A stretch of 64,000 nucleotides of DNA. Origin: Actinacidiphila guanduensis. Lineage in GTDB: Bacteria > Actinomycetota > Actinomycetes > Streptomycetales > Streptomycetaceae. The notes below the pieces were generated by a model. The model saw only the letters and a list, made by a program, of their open reading frames with translations. It ran no database searches and was not told the DNA's origin. The stretch covers positions 178,588-242,587 of the forward strand of contig NZ_FNIE01000014.1 in assembly GCF_900103985.1 (NCBI RefSeq), read 5' to 3'. The position numbers and the translations under genes are program-made. Of this stretch, positions 25,701 to 33,242 are shown one piece after another (positions within the stretch are counted from its first letter, which is position 1; the number at the start of each line of letters is the position of its first letter).

Positions 25701-28552
25701 AGACCACCGGTGTCGTCTACAGCTACTCGCTGGCCACCGACCCGACCACCGGCCAACCCGCCCTCCTGCACGCCCCGACCAAGCCTGCCGCGCTGGTCTC
25801 CGGCGTGCCCGCCGGCACGACGCAACTGTGCATGGACGAGACCGGAGCCTCCACCACTCCCGGCACCGCGATCGACATCGCGGCCTGCTCGGGAAGCGCG
25901 GGACAGTCGTTCGTCCGCTCCACCGACGGCACCATCCGCGTCCTGGGCCTGTGCGTCGAGGCCAAGAACGGCGGAACCACCACCGGCACCCTCATCGACG
26001 CCGGCACCTGCAACGGCGGGGCCGCACAGCAGTGGCAGGCCGAGCCGTACGGCGTGCTGGAGAACCCGGCCTCCGGTCTGTGCCTCGGCGACCCGAGCGC
26101 CAAAACCACGCCGGGTACCCAACTCGTCCTGTGGACCTGCCACACCGACCTCGGCGACGGCTCCCAGGACTGGAACGGCACCGCTTCCGCCGCCCTGCCC
26201 GCACCGGCCCAGACCGCCGTCGGCTACGTGCCGACCACCACCTACCCGACCGTGATGTCCACCGGCGACATCAGCGGCCCGGCCGGTATCCCGGACGGGG
26301 TGCCCGACCTCTACCTCGTCGACGCCTCGGGCAAGGTCAGCCTCGCGGCAGGCGCCCAGGCGCCCGACGCAGACGTGGACCCGCAGGCCCCGGCCGCAGC
26401 CGGCGACCACCAGTGGGCCCTCGATGACGGCACCAGTGCCGGCGGCGCCACCGACAGCGGCACCATCCAGGGATCACCGCCCGGCAGCTACAGTTCGACC
26501 GGCATCACCTGGACCGCCGACACCACCCTGCCGCAGGCCGACACCGCCATGCAGCAGACCGACCCGGCAGGTACCGTCCCGGTCTTCAACGGCACCAGCG
26601 GCGTGGTCACCACCGGAGCCCAGATCCTGACCACTCAGGCGTACACCGTCTCCGCCTGGGCGAAGCTGAGCGCCCTGACCGGCAGCGCCGGCGAATGGGT
26701 CGCCTCCCAGGGCACCCAGTACCACCAGGCGTTCTCGCTCGGCTACGACCCGACGAAGAAGGTCTGGGCGTTCACCACGACCACCGCCAGCAGCAGCTCC
26801 ACCACCACGGTGGAACAAGCGCAGTCCGCGGTCGGCGCTCCGCAGGCCGGCGTCTGGACCCACCTGGTCGGCGTCCACAACACGGACGGCTCGATGGCCC
26901 TGTACATCAACGGCCGGCTCTCCGGCACCGCCAAGAACCCCGACCCCGCCTACGACGCGGACGGCTTCCTCACCATCGGTGCCGCCGAGACCCCGGGCAG
27001 CACCACCGGCCCCTTCCAGCTCTTCCCCGGCTCCATCTCCGACGTCCGGGTCTACTCCGCGGCCTACGGCCCCGACACCGCCCTGGCGGCCCCGGCCTCC
27101 CTGGGCACCGTCGCCACCGACGCCGCTGCCTCCTGGGCGCTGAACAACACCGTCCCGAACGCCCCCGTCCAAGCCCTCGACGCCGACACCTGGGCACTGA
27201 CCCCGACCACCGACGCCGCCGGCAACCCCGTCGCGGTGGCGGCCGACACCAACACCGACAACCCCGCAACCGGCCCGGCCGGCAACACCGTGCTGACCGG
27301 TGACAACGCGGAGGCCACCGGAGCCGCCAGCTTCAACGGCTCCAGCGACTACCTCGCCACCGCCGCCCCCGCCCTGACGACCGGTCACGACTTCACCGTG
27401 GAGGTCACCGCGCAGCAATCCATCGACACCAGCGGCGATGTGCCGCAGGCTGCCACCCAGGACGTGGCCTGCCAGATGGCGGGCACCGGGGCCGCGGACC
27501 TGTGCCTCGGCGACAGCGGACCGGGCACCCCCTGGTTCGTCACCATGACCGGCGCCGACGGCACCGTCACCGCCCAGAGCACCAGCGACTGGGCCGACGG
27601 CAGCGCCCAGGACCTCGTCGCCACCTACAGCGCCACCAGCAGGACCATCACCCTCTACCTGGACTCCTGCCTCGCCGACACGGAAACCGTCACCAGCCCG
27701 CAGTTCACCCCCACCGCCCGGCTCGTCCTGGGCGCAGGCGGCACCACCGCCGACGCCACCGGCACCGTGCCCGACGCCTTCGACGGCACCGCACAACACC
27801 TGTCCGTCAAGCCCTACGCCGACGCGCCCGACACCGCCGACTGCGACCCGCAAAGCGCCCCGGTCGTCACCGATCCCTCCGGCCTGTCCGACGAGGAAGT
27901 CATCACCACCGCCGACAACCCCGGCCAGTACCGGGTCTTCCTCGCAGGTTCGGCACTCCCCCTGAGCGAGGACGACCTCGCCGCGGACGGCGACATCTAC
28001 CAGACCGGCTCCGCCATCACCGTCACCGCCAGCCTCTGGAAGGACCTGCCCACCACCCTGCCCGACGGCATGACCGTCACCGACGCCTCCGGCGCCGACC
28101 CCACCACGTACGAAACGCTCGCCGGAGCGGCGGTCCCGCTCACCGCGGACGAGGCCGCCGGCGGCGCCTTCGCAACTCCGGTCCCGGTACCGACCTCATG
28201 GCTCGGCACCGCCGACCACACCAGGCCGGCCGACGGCACCCTGGTCGCCGACGCCACCGGCAGCGACAGCAACCAGTACGTCCTGGTCGGCGGCACCGCC
28301 ATCCCGATCACCTCCGACGACGAGGGCTACCTCGGCTACGACTTCACCCAGTCCGTCCCCGTCCCGCCGACCTGGCTGGCCCAAGCCATCATCGCCACGC
28401 CCGCCGACGGCACCTTCGTGATCGACCCGACCAACACGTTCACCGCATACACCGTCCAAGGAGGGGCGCTGGTCGTCAGTGACGACGACACCAGCACCGC
28501 CCTCCCCGTCCCACCGAGCTGGATCGAATCCCTGCCCGGCTACGAAGGCTGA
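22778..28552 (+). CDS. Giant secreted LamG / ricin-B lectin / FG-GAP-like protein
   Basis: A 1924-residue exported protein. Signal peptide: RRSRDRRRPTVLVAAVAATA then APAFAAP. Regions in order: a Ser/Ala-rich start and beta-rich N-domain to about 300; a DNRLRE-like beta-sandwich about 360-510; Ig-like segments 520-775; FG-GAP/VCBS-like stretches with DLDADQIPDLVAAD and YGDGFGDLVAME about 778-975; a ricin-type lectin about 1015-1133 (LCMDETG, LCVEAKNG, LCLGDPS with QQW-type ends); LamG-like jellyrolls about 1211-1438 and 1449-1684; and four degenerate C-terminal repeats about 1709-1921. No catalytic motif is seen, so it is likely an adhesin or carbohydrate-binding scaffold. GTG 22778 has AAGGA six bases upstream. 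It is divergent from the RHS toxin, a pairing that suggests joint action at the cell surface. Confidence 0.85.
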   Translation: MIRRSRDRRRPTVLVAAVAATAAFVLGATAAPAFAAPQPATGPSSSSASPDGNRATDPTAAALAEAEATGLPVPVDSLTTATWTSTANPDGSMSTHIDAQPVRTRRNGSWVALDATLAVTGGRLAPAATTDSITLSDGGDGPLATLTDTGGHSISLTLPFTLPTPQIDGDTAKYQSVIPGVDLQATVDPQGGFSDVLIIRDAQAMTDPRLAKLTFAVSANGLTVHQDSTGLEVTAPDGSVSYSGPQPLMWDSSTAGTGGSAPAAKQPAAEAENDDTGSAPTSSAAGPGTGAQVAPLAVAASDTSLTLTPDQQMLDSPDTTWPLYIDPSITAGTTGSKFDQLYMSGSCANTPTTGKAQTNGEGVGYQHWDTSCGFAVERTLYQLNLSGLASNFVVSKATVNLTETYAAACSHSSTLKLRTVHPFDGSTDGNSQPSQSTNFTAVYSDAVTSGTGSLCSGAAVSFNVTSTVQKALTASDWYVEVYNGNESVSSGNNDFVRLNTNPSVNITYDITPKTPTTSFTVPKGSKGSTAPCGSPSKYTWIGATTSGSSGSKISLSTAVASGVKGEKIRADYKVWDDNDVTSTGPVTKAMLFSAYVASPTTATAPIGFTVQDGHTYGWYVYAADGTLMSGKLLCYFKMDEKAPTTPAVATNSSFPPLSSGKTATGYAGPNQTTSFKVTVTDPAPPQTNCTTTCTASGVTKLMWEMDSTTPSATSGTAVTALTSTGNGTVTATISNVPVVKWGQHTLKIVAVDKAGNVSPAASYTFFAPWNPDTKTRAGDLDADQIPDLVAADSGGNLVEYSGAAAVTAAPTRLATAAQSPDGSSWAGFQVAHDGSMTGGSIDDLYAFQTKTHKLFTDENDLNSGTASTAGFTGKRYTPLDKPGRCDSTAYGATRCAGYDPNGWATTTQIAAPGSLYGDGFGDLVAMENGKLWLYEAGSGRTLTDVVLLGDGNWTGTTLITPGTVSGIPTLWARDKTTGVVYSYSLATDPTTGQPALLHAPTKPAALVSGVPAGTTQLCMDETGASTTPGTAIDIAACSGSAGQSFVRSTDGTIRVLGLCVEAKNGGTTTGTLIDAGTCNGGAAQQWQAEPYGVLENPASGLCLGDPSAKTTPGTQLVLWTCHTDLGDGSQDWNGTASAALPAPAQTAVGYVPTTTYPTVMSTGDISGPAGIPDGVPDLYLVDASGKVSLAAGAQAPDADVDPQAPAAAGDHQWALDDGTSAGGATDSGTIQGSPPGSYSSTGITWTADTTLPQADTAMQQTDPAGTVPVFNGTSGVVTTGAQILTTQAYTVSAWAKLSALTGSAGEWVASQGTQYHQAFSLGYDPTKKVWAFTTTTASSSSTTTVEQAQSAVGAPQAGVWTHLVGVHNTDGSMALYINGRLSGTAKNPDPAYDADGFLTIGAAETPGSTTGPFQLFPGSISDVRVYSAAYGPDTALAAPASLGTVATDAAASWALNNTVPNAPVQALDADTWALTPTTDAAGNPVAVAADTNTDNPATGPAGNTVLTGDNAEATGAASFNGSSDYLATAAPALTTGHDFTVEVTAQQSIDTSGDVPQAATQDVACQMAGTGAADLCLGDSGPGTPWFVTMTGADGTVTAQSTSDWADGSAQDLVATYSATSRTITLYLDSCLADTETVTSPQFTPTARLVLGAGGTTADATGTVPDAFDGTAQHLSVKPYADAPDTADCDPQSAPVVTDPSGLSDEEVITTADNPGQYRVFLAGSALPLSEDDLAADGDIYQTGSAITVTASLWKDLPTTLPDGMTVTDASGADPTTYETLAGAAVPLTADEAAGGAFATPVPVPTSWLGTADHTRPADGTLVADATGSDSNQYVLVGGTAIPITSDDEGYLGYDFTQSVPVPPTWLAQAIIATPADGTFVIDPTNTFTAYTVQGGALVVSDDDTSTALPVPPSWIESLPGYEG

Positions 28553-28571
28553 CCCCCTCGGCCCTGCGCAC

Positions 28572-28604
28572 CGGCCCCGCCCCGCACCCAGCGGCGCGGG
28601 GCCG
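28572..28604 (+). terminator. Hairpin terminator after the LamG gene
   Basis: 9-bp arms CGGCCCCGC and GCGGGGCCG with a 15-base loop, 19 bases after the stop. Confidence 0.6.
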
Positions 28605-28734
28605 TCCGCTGCCGTCTCGCTACTGCCGGGACCAGCAGCCGGGCCGGCAGGTCTCCCTCGGCGTTGTGCAGTTCGGCGGAGGCAAGGTGCCGAAGGAGCA
28701 AGGCCCGGTCAGGTGACGGGCCGTCGTACGGCGG

Positions 28735-30102
28735 TCAGGGGCGCGGGGACGTCCGCGCGTTCTGCCGCTCGGTGGGAGACCTCGCGGCCGTGGGCGCGGA
28801 CGGCGGCGCCGACTGTACCGACACACTCGGCTCAAGCCGCTGCACTGTCGCCAGGCGTCGCAACGCCGCCCTTCGCTGCAGAACGCTCACCCCCGTCACC
28901 CCCGTGGCCAACGCGAGCCAGCCGACGGGGCCTGCGGCCATCACCGCCCCCGTCAGCAGCGGCGGCCCTGCCGAACGGCCCACCGCCTGCGAGACACCCG
29001 CCACCCCGAGGTACTCCGGCGGCGCAGGGGACGGCGCCAGGCAGACCGCGAGCTCCCACGAGGTCACCGATCGGACCAGCTCGGCCGCGGTGACCGCCAG
29101 CGCCGCGGCGAGCAGCAGCAGCGCGGAGACCGCCGCTCCCCCGCCCGGCGCGAGCGCCACCAGCACGCAGCAGACCGACAGCGCGGCGCCGTAGCCGACG
29201 ACCGCGCGGGCGGCCGCACGCGGAGTGGAGATCCGCGCCGACACCCGCAGTTGGAGCAGCACGACCAGCACGGTGTTCGCGATGAGGAAGGCGGGCACCA
29301 CCGCGTGCGGCGCCGAGGTGCGGCTCACCAGCCACAGCGGCAGGCCGACGTTGAGCACGGCGTCGTCCACGTTCAACGGGGTGTCGAGCAGGGCGAAGAG
29401 CAGGTAGCCGGGGTCGCGCCAGGGACTTCGGCCGTGCGGTCCCTCCACCCCCGCACCCGTACGCGGCGACGGCACGGACACCTCGCGGGTACGGAACACG
29501 AGCGCTCCGGCCAGCAGATACGACAGCGCGTTGCCCAGGACGAGCGCGACATAGGCGCCGTGCGTCCCAACGGCCAGGCCGAGCGCGGCGATTGCGGCTC
29601 CGAGCGCGTAGCCGGCGTTCATCATCACGCGCGACAGCGCCCGGTAGGTGGCCCGTTGCTCGCCCGCGGCACGGGTGGCGTAGAGCGTCTCCATCGTGCG
29701 GGCGACGCGGTCGGCCACCGTGATGACGGTCACCGCCGGCAGCAGCGTGGCGAAGCTGCCGCACGCGAGCAGCAGGCAGGCCGCCGCCAGCCGCACCCCG
29801 TGGGCGCCGACGAGGATCGAGCGCACCTGCCGACGGGCGGCCAGCCGGCCGGCCAGCGGCGGGCCCGCGATGGCCGCGGCTCCCGCGATGCCCAGCAGCA
29901 GGCCGACCTGGCGGGCCTGGAGCCCGACCACGTAGGTGAAGTACAGCACCGCGACGGCCGACCACATACCCGAGCCGGTCCGGTCCAGCAGCAGGGCGTG
30001 CAGCATCGTCCGCCCGTCCCGCCCGCCCGGTGGGTCGCGCAGCTGCGCCATCAGGCCGGGCGCGCTGCCCGCCGTACCGCGGCCGATCCTGTTTTTGGGC
30101 AT
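28735..30102 (-). CDS. MFS transporter
   Basis: A 455-residue integral membrane protein with about twelve hydrophobic helices, for example VAVLYFTYVVGLQARQVGLL and LVGAHGVRLAAACLLLACGS. The loop between TM2 and TM3 carries GRLAARRQVRS, the shortened motif A of the major facilitator superfamily. A cytoplasmic Ser/Pro/Arg-rich tail of about 35 residues follows the last helix. The substrate is unknown; drug or metabolite efflux is most likely from the operator arrangement. ATG 30102 has GGGGGA upstream. Its promoter overlaps a perfect palindrome at 30175-30199, implying a dedicated repressor whose gene is not adjacent. Confidence 0.88.
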   Translation of the reverse strand: MPKNRIGRGTAGSAPGLMAQLRDPPGGRDGRTMLHALLLDRTGSGMWSAVAVLYFTYVVGLQARQVGLLLGIAGAAAIAGPPLAGRLAARRQVRSILVGAHGVRLAAACLLLACGSFATLLPAVTVITVADRVARTMETLYATRAAGEQRATYRALSRVMMNAGYALGAAIAALGLAVGTHGAYVALVLGNALSYLLAGALVFRTREVSVPSPRTGAGVEGPHGRSPWRDPGYLLFALLDTPLNVDDAVLNVGLPLWLVSRTSAPHAVVPAFLIANTVLVVLLQLRVSARISTPRAAARAVVGYGAALSVCCVLVALAPGGGAAVSALLLLAAALAVTAAELVRSVTSWELAVCLAPSPAPPEYLGVAGVSQAVGRSAGPPLLTGAVMAAGPVGWLALATGVTGVSVLQRRAALRRLATVQRLEPSVSVQSAPPSAPTAARSPTERQNARTSPRP

Positions 30103-30412
30103 ACACGTCCCCCTTCTGCCTCATGCGCCACGTGCGCCTCGGAGCAGCAGGGACGATTCTGCCGAGCAAGTTCCTCGATATCAAGATACTTGATATCGAC
30201 AGATCTGGGAGCGGGCAGGGCACGGCGTCCCGCGTACGGCTGACGGCTGACGGCCCGCCGGGGTGTACGGCCAAGGGGACCACCGGGCGGAGCACGGCAT
30301 TGGGCTGAACGGTTGGCCGCCGGGCGGGACACGGGCGTGGAGGACGGCGGGTCGCACACGGGGAACGGAAGGTGGTCAGGCCCGTCCCCACCCACCCTCC
30401 ATGGAGTCCTGG
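30103..30412. other. Gene-free interval between the MFS gene and the lipoprotein gene
   Basis: About 310 bases between divergent genes. The MFS-side half holds the promoter and palindrome described separately. No gene or further structure was recognised on the lipoprotein side. Confidence 0.5.
30156..30199 (-). promoter_or_regulatory. MFS promoter overlapped by a 25-bp perfect palindrome (MarR/TetR-like operator)
   Basis: Arms TCGATATCAAG (30175-30185) and CTTGATATCGA (30189-30199) flank a 3-base centre with no mismatch. On the minus strand TTGATA (30184-30179) inside the palindrome is followed after 17 bases by CAGAAT (30161-30156), a plausible -35/-10 pair. A dimeric repressor bound there would block the -35. 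TATCAAG/CTTGATA half-sites are typical of MarR-family operators. No MarR or TetR gene is present nearby. Confidence 0.75.
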
Positions 30413-30955
30413 ATGAAGCGCACCGCCAAGGCGGCCACCTGGCCGCTCGCCGCCCTCCTGCTCGCCGCTGCCGCCACCGGCTGCTCCTCCGACGGCAAGA
30501 CCTCCTCCGCCGCGACCACCACGGCCTCGGCAGCGGCCTCCTCCGCCGCCTCCTCCCCCGCCAGCGCCGCCCCGGCCGCCTCGGTGGGCGCGGCCTCGGT
30601 GTCCACCAAGTCCGCCGGCAGCCTCGGCACGATCCTGGTCGACAGCAAGGGGCGCACGCTCTACCTGTTCCAGGCCGACCAGAAGAACAAGTCCAACTGC
30701 AGCGGCGCGTGTCTGGCCGCCTGGCCGCCGCTCGTCACGAAGGGCGCCGCCAAGGCCACCGGCAGCGCGAAGAGTTCGATGCTCGCCACGACCACCCGAG
30801 CCGGCGGCGTCACCCAAGTGACCTACAACGGGCACCCGTTGTACTACTACGTCGGCGACACGAAGACGGGCAGCACCAACGGCCAGGGCCTCAACCAGTT
30901 CGGCGCCCTGTGGTACGTGGTGGACCCCGCGGGCAAGGCGATCACGAAGAGCTGA
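30413..30955 (+). CDS. Lipoprotein with PF03640-type secreted repeats
   Basis: A 180-residue lipoprotein. KRTAKAATWPLAALLLAAA leads to a lipobox ending in ATGC with Cys at about residue 23, then an Ala/Ser linker of about 40 residues. Two copies of the 'secreted repeat with Y-X4-D' follow: TILVDSKGRTLYLFQAD with CSGACLAAWPPL, and VTYNGHPLYYYVGD with NQFGALWYVVDPAG. The two cysteines in CSGAC are typical. Members are cell-surface proteins of unknown role; links to redox or heme have been suggested for related families but not shown here. ATG 30413 has GGAG upstream. The gene ends in a strong hairpin. Confidence 0.87.
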   Translation: MKRTAKAATWPLAALLLAAAATGCSSDGKTSSAATTTASAAASSAASSPASAAPAASVGAASVSTKSAGSLGTILVDSKGRTLYLFQADQKNKSNCSGACLAAWPPLVTKGAAKATGSAKSSMLATTTRAGGVTQVTYNGHPLYYYVGDTKTGSTNGQGLNQFGALWYVVDPAGKAITKS

Positions 30956-30980
30956 GGTCCCGAAGGGCCGTACGACGCAA

Positions 30981-31011
30981 GCGGGGGCACGCGTGGCTCG
31001 CGTGCCCCCGC
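30981..31011. terminator. Strong bidirectional hairpin terminator
   Basis: A perfect 13-bp inverted repeat, GCGGGGGCACGCG and CGCGTGCCCCCGC, with loop TGGCT lies between the convergent lipoprotein and lamin-tail genes. Confidence 0.8.
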
Positions 31012-31040
31012 CGCAGCGGTCACCTCAACCCGTGGTTCGA

Positions 31041-31541
31041 CTAGCGGCGACCTCCCCAACCGTGGCCCCACGACTCGGTGTCGACCACGTGGCCGCGCGC
31101 GTCACGCAGCGTCGCGGTGTCCCTGGCGTCCCACAGCGAGCGGCGCGAGCCCTGGTAGACGTCCCGCGAGGTGTCCCGGCCGAAGCCGGTGTGCACCCTC
31201 ACGGACTGGTGGCCGCCGAGCCACAGGTGGTGGAAGCGGTAGGTGTGGTGGTCGCTGTCGGACAGCGTCCAACCCGCCAGATCCACCGCGGAGCGGCCGG
31301 TGTTGGTGACGGCGATCCACTCGGCGTCCAGCGCGCGGACCGAGTTGCCCCGGATCCGGCTGTCGTGCTGAACGGCGCCCAGGACGACCTCCGCGCGCTG
31401 GGGAGCGGGCGCGCGGTGGGAGACCGGGAAGGGGTGGTGCGGCCGGGCGTGGCTCGCCGCGGCAGCCGGCAGCGCTGCCGCGGCGAGGACCGCGCCGCAG
31501 GCGGCCGCGGTCGCGGCCAGCCGCATGGTGATACGGGACAC
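31041..31541 (-). CDS. Secreted lamin-tail-domain protein
   Basis: A 166-residue exported protein. A signal peptide (MRLAATAAACGAVLAAAALP, cleaved after AAAA) precedes a His/Pro-rich linker and one lamin tail domain: EWIAVTNTGRSAVDLAGWTL, YRFHHLWLGGHQSVRVHTG and DTATLRDARGHVVDTESW are its three conserved strands. In bacteria this Ig-like fold is found alone or attached to surface nucleases and probably binds ligands or other proteins. GTG 31541 has AGGGGA seven bases upstream; the longer frame upstream lacks one. The gene converges on the lipoprotein gene and shares its terminator. Confidence 0.85.
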   Translation of the reverse strand: MSRITMRLAATAAACGAVLAAAALPAAAASHARPHHPFPVSHRAPAPQRAEVVLGAVQHDSRIRGNSVRALDAEWIAVTNTGRSAVDLAGWTLSDSDHHTYRFHHLWLGGHQSVRVHTGFGRDTSRDVYQGSRRSLWDARDTATLRDARGHVVDTESWGHGWGGRR

Positions 31542-31987
31542 GGTGACGTCCCCTTTCGTACTGGGTGCGGTCCGACGGCCGCACCGGACTGTGCTGTTCC
31601 CGGCGTTGCGCCGAGGACCACCACTGTGCGCGAACGGGCGGATATGCCACGGGAAGGACCGTTCCGTGTTACTGAACGCGGACATTTCAGTAACTCTTCA
31701 TTGCGCCGATCATCGATCGCCGATACGGGCGTGTCGCTCGGCGCCGCTACGGCCGAACTCCCCGTGATCCAGGGCCGGTACGCGCCGGCGGCCCCGGCCG
31801 GGAGGTTCGAACACCTCCTCGATCGGGGCCGCTCGCACGGGTAACGGCATGTGGGGGACGGCGACATGCGCGTGTCGGCAGCGTGTCGGCCGTGTGCCCG
31901 GATTCATGCATGTCCCGCACGGAGAACGCGTCGGCTGCCGGCGAAGGCCGACCAGGGCGTCAGGTGCCCGTCGCCCGACGGACGCCG
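31542..31987. other. Gene-free interval upstream of the lamin-tail gene
   Basis: About 446 bases. It holds the inverted repeat at 31668-31694 and otherwise no frame or RNA structure I can support. It also contains the 3' flank of the oxidoreductase gene. Confidence 0.5.
31668..31694 (-). promoter_or_regulatory. Inverted repeat upstream of the lamin-tail gene
   Basis: Perfect 8-bp arms GTTACTGA and TCAGTAAC are separated by 11 bases, so the arm centres are about two helical turns apart, 127 bases upstream of the start. This geometry suits a dimeric repressor or activator. No regulator gene is adjacent. Confidence 0.45.
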
Positions 31988-32920
31988 TCAGGGGATGAGC
32001 ACGATCTTCCCGTGGGTGTGCCGCTGTTCGAGTTCGGCGAACGCCTCGGCGACCTCGTCGAGCCGGTACGTGGCCGCGATCGGGATCTCGATCTCACCGG
32101 CGGCGACCCGGGCGGTCATCTCGGCCAGCACCTCCTTGGTGGAGGCGGTCCCGCTGCCATCCGCCTTGGTGCCCAACTCCTGGGCGCGGGCGAAGGAGAT
32201 GATGGTCTCGATGCGCTCGGGCGGCACCCCGAGGTCGATGGCGAGGTCGAGGTATTGCGGCCCGAACAGGTCGATGAAGGCGTCCACGCCTTCGGGCGCC
32301 GCGTCGGCCAGCCGCTCGCGCAGGCCGTCGCCGTACGGGACGGTGGTGGCGCCGTGCGCGGCGAGCCAGTCGGTGCTGCGCGCGGAGGCGATGCCGAGCA
32401 CCTTCACGCCCTGCGCGGCCAGGAGTTGGACGACGACGCTGCCGACTCCGCCGGCCGCGGCCGACACCGCGACGGTCTCGCCGGGCCGCGGGGCGACCGC
32501 GCGTACGGCGGCGTACGCGGTGCAGCAGGGCATGTAGAGCGCGCCGGCCACCTGCCAGGGCAACTGCGGCGGTTTGGCGACGAGTTGGCTGGTCGGCACC
32601 GCGGTGTGGGTGGCGTGGCTGGAGCGGGTGAACGAGAAGCCGAGTACCTCGTCGCCGACCGCGAACTCGGTGACACCCTCGCCGGCCTCGGTGACGACAC
32701 CGGCGAGTTCGCTCCCCTGGCCGGAGGGGAAGGTCGCGGGGTACATCGCGTGCATCTGCCCGGCGCGGATCGCGGCCTCGCCCGGATTGATGCCCGCGGC
32801 CCGCACGGCCACGACCACCTCGCCCTCGCCGGGTTCGGGCATCGGCACGTCGGCGACATGGAGCACGTCGAGGCCGCCGTACTGGTCGAAGCGGACGGCT
32901 CGGGCGCGGGTCTCGGTCAT
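31988..32920 (-). CDS. NADP-dependent quinone-oxidoreductase-like alcohol dehydrogenase
   Basis: A 310-residue MDR-superfamily enzyme of the zinc-free QOR branch. It starts with ARAVRFDQYGGLDVLHVADV and has the GroES-like segment AAGINPGEAAIRAG, the cofactor motif VSAAAGGVGSVVVQLLAA and the C-terminal LDEVAEAFAELEQRHTHGKI. It should reduce quinones or enones with NADPH. ATG 32920 has AAAGGA upstream, better than the GTG at 32938. The start lies next to an A/T-rich patch with overlapping palindromes, so it is probably repressed by an unlinked regulator. It is a single-gene unit. Confidence 0.87.
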   Translation of the reverse strand: MTETRARAVRFDQYGGLDVLHVADVPMPEPGEGEVVVAVRAAGINPGEAAIRAGQMHAMYPATFPSGQGSELAGVVTEAGEGVTEFAVGDEVLGFSFTRSSHATHTAVPTSQLVAKPPQLPWQVAGALYMPCCTAYAAVRAVAPRPGETVAVSAAAGGVGSVVVQLLAAQGVKVLGIASARSTDWLAAHGATTVPYGDGLRERLADAAPEGVDAFIDLFGPQYLDLAIDLGVPPERIETIISFARAQELGTKADGSGTASTKEVLAEMTARVAAGEIEIPIAATYRLDEVAEAFAELEQRHTHGKIVLIP

Positions 32921-33242
32921 GGGACGCGTTCCTTTCACGGGAGGAGCGATAATACTTTAGCACTAATCATATTAGCTCTGACGTTTCATTGGTACGAGGC
33001 CCGTCGTCTGCGGTTATCCACAGGGCACGGGTTGCCGAGGTGGGGCCGAGCTGCTTCTGCGTAAGAATGGGTCGTACCCGCCGTACACCACCCAATCTGG
33101 ACAATCTCCGCACAAACCGCAGCAGACCGTAGTGGCCAACGGCCGCCCGAGCCGACCGAAGCAGAGGAACCAGGGGGTCCCCGATGAACCACCAGCAGCA
33201 CCGACGCCGCCGGCGCGGGCCCGGCTGAGGGCAGGTGACACG
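32921..33242. other. Divergent region between the oxidoreductase and the large SpoIIE protein
   Basis: About 320 bases. The first 60 carry the oxidoreductase operator. Bases 33132-33242 form an in-frame extension of the SpoIIE frame with no ribosome site, judged non-coding. Nothing else was recognised. Confidence 0.45.
32958..32975 (-). promoter_or_regulatory. Overlapping A/T-rich palindromes upstream of the quinone-oxidoreductase-like gene
   Basis: CTAAT-CAT-ATTAG (32963-32975) overlaps TTAG-CA-CTAA (32958-32967), 38-55 bases upstream of the start, in a rare A/T-rich stretch. It is a likely operator for a HxlR, MarR or TetR-type repressor. Confidence 0.45.
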
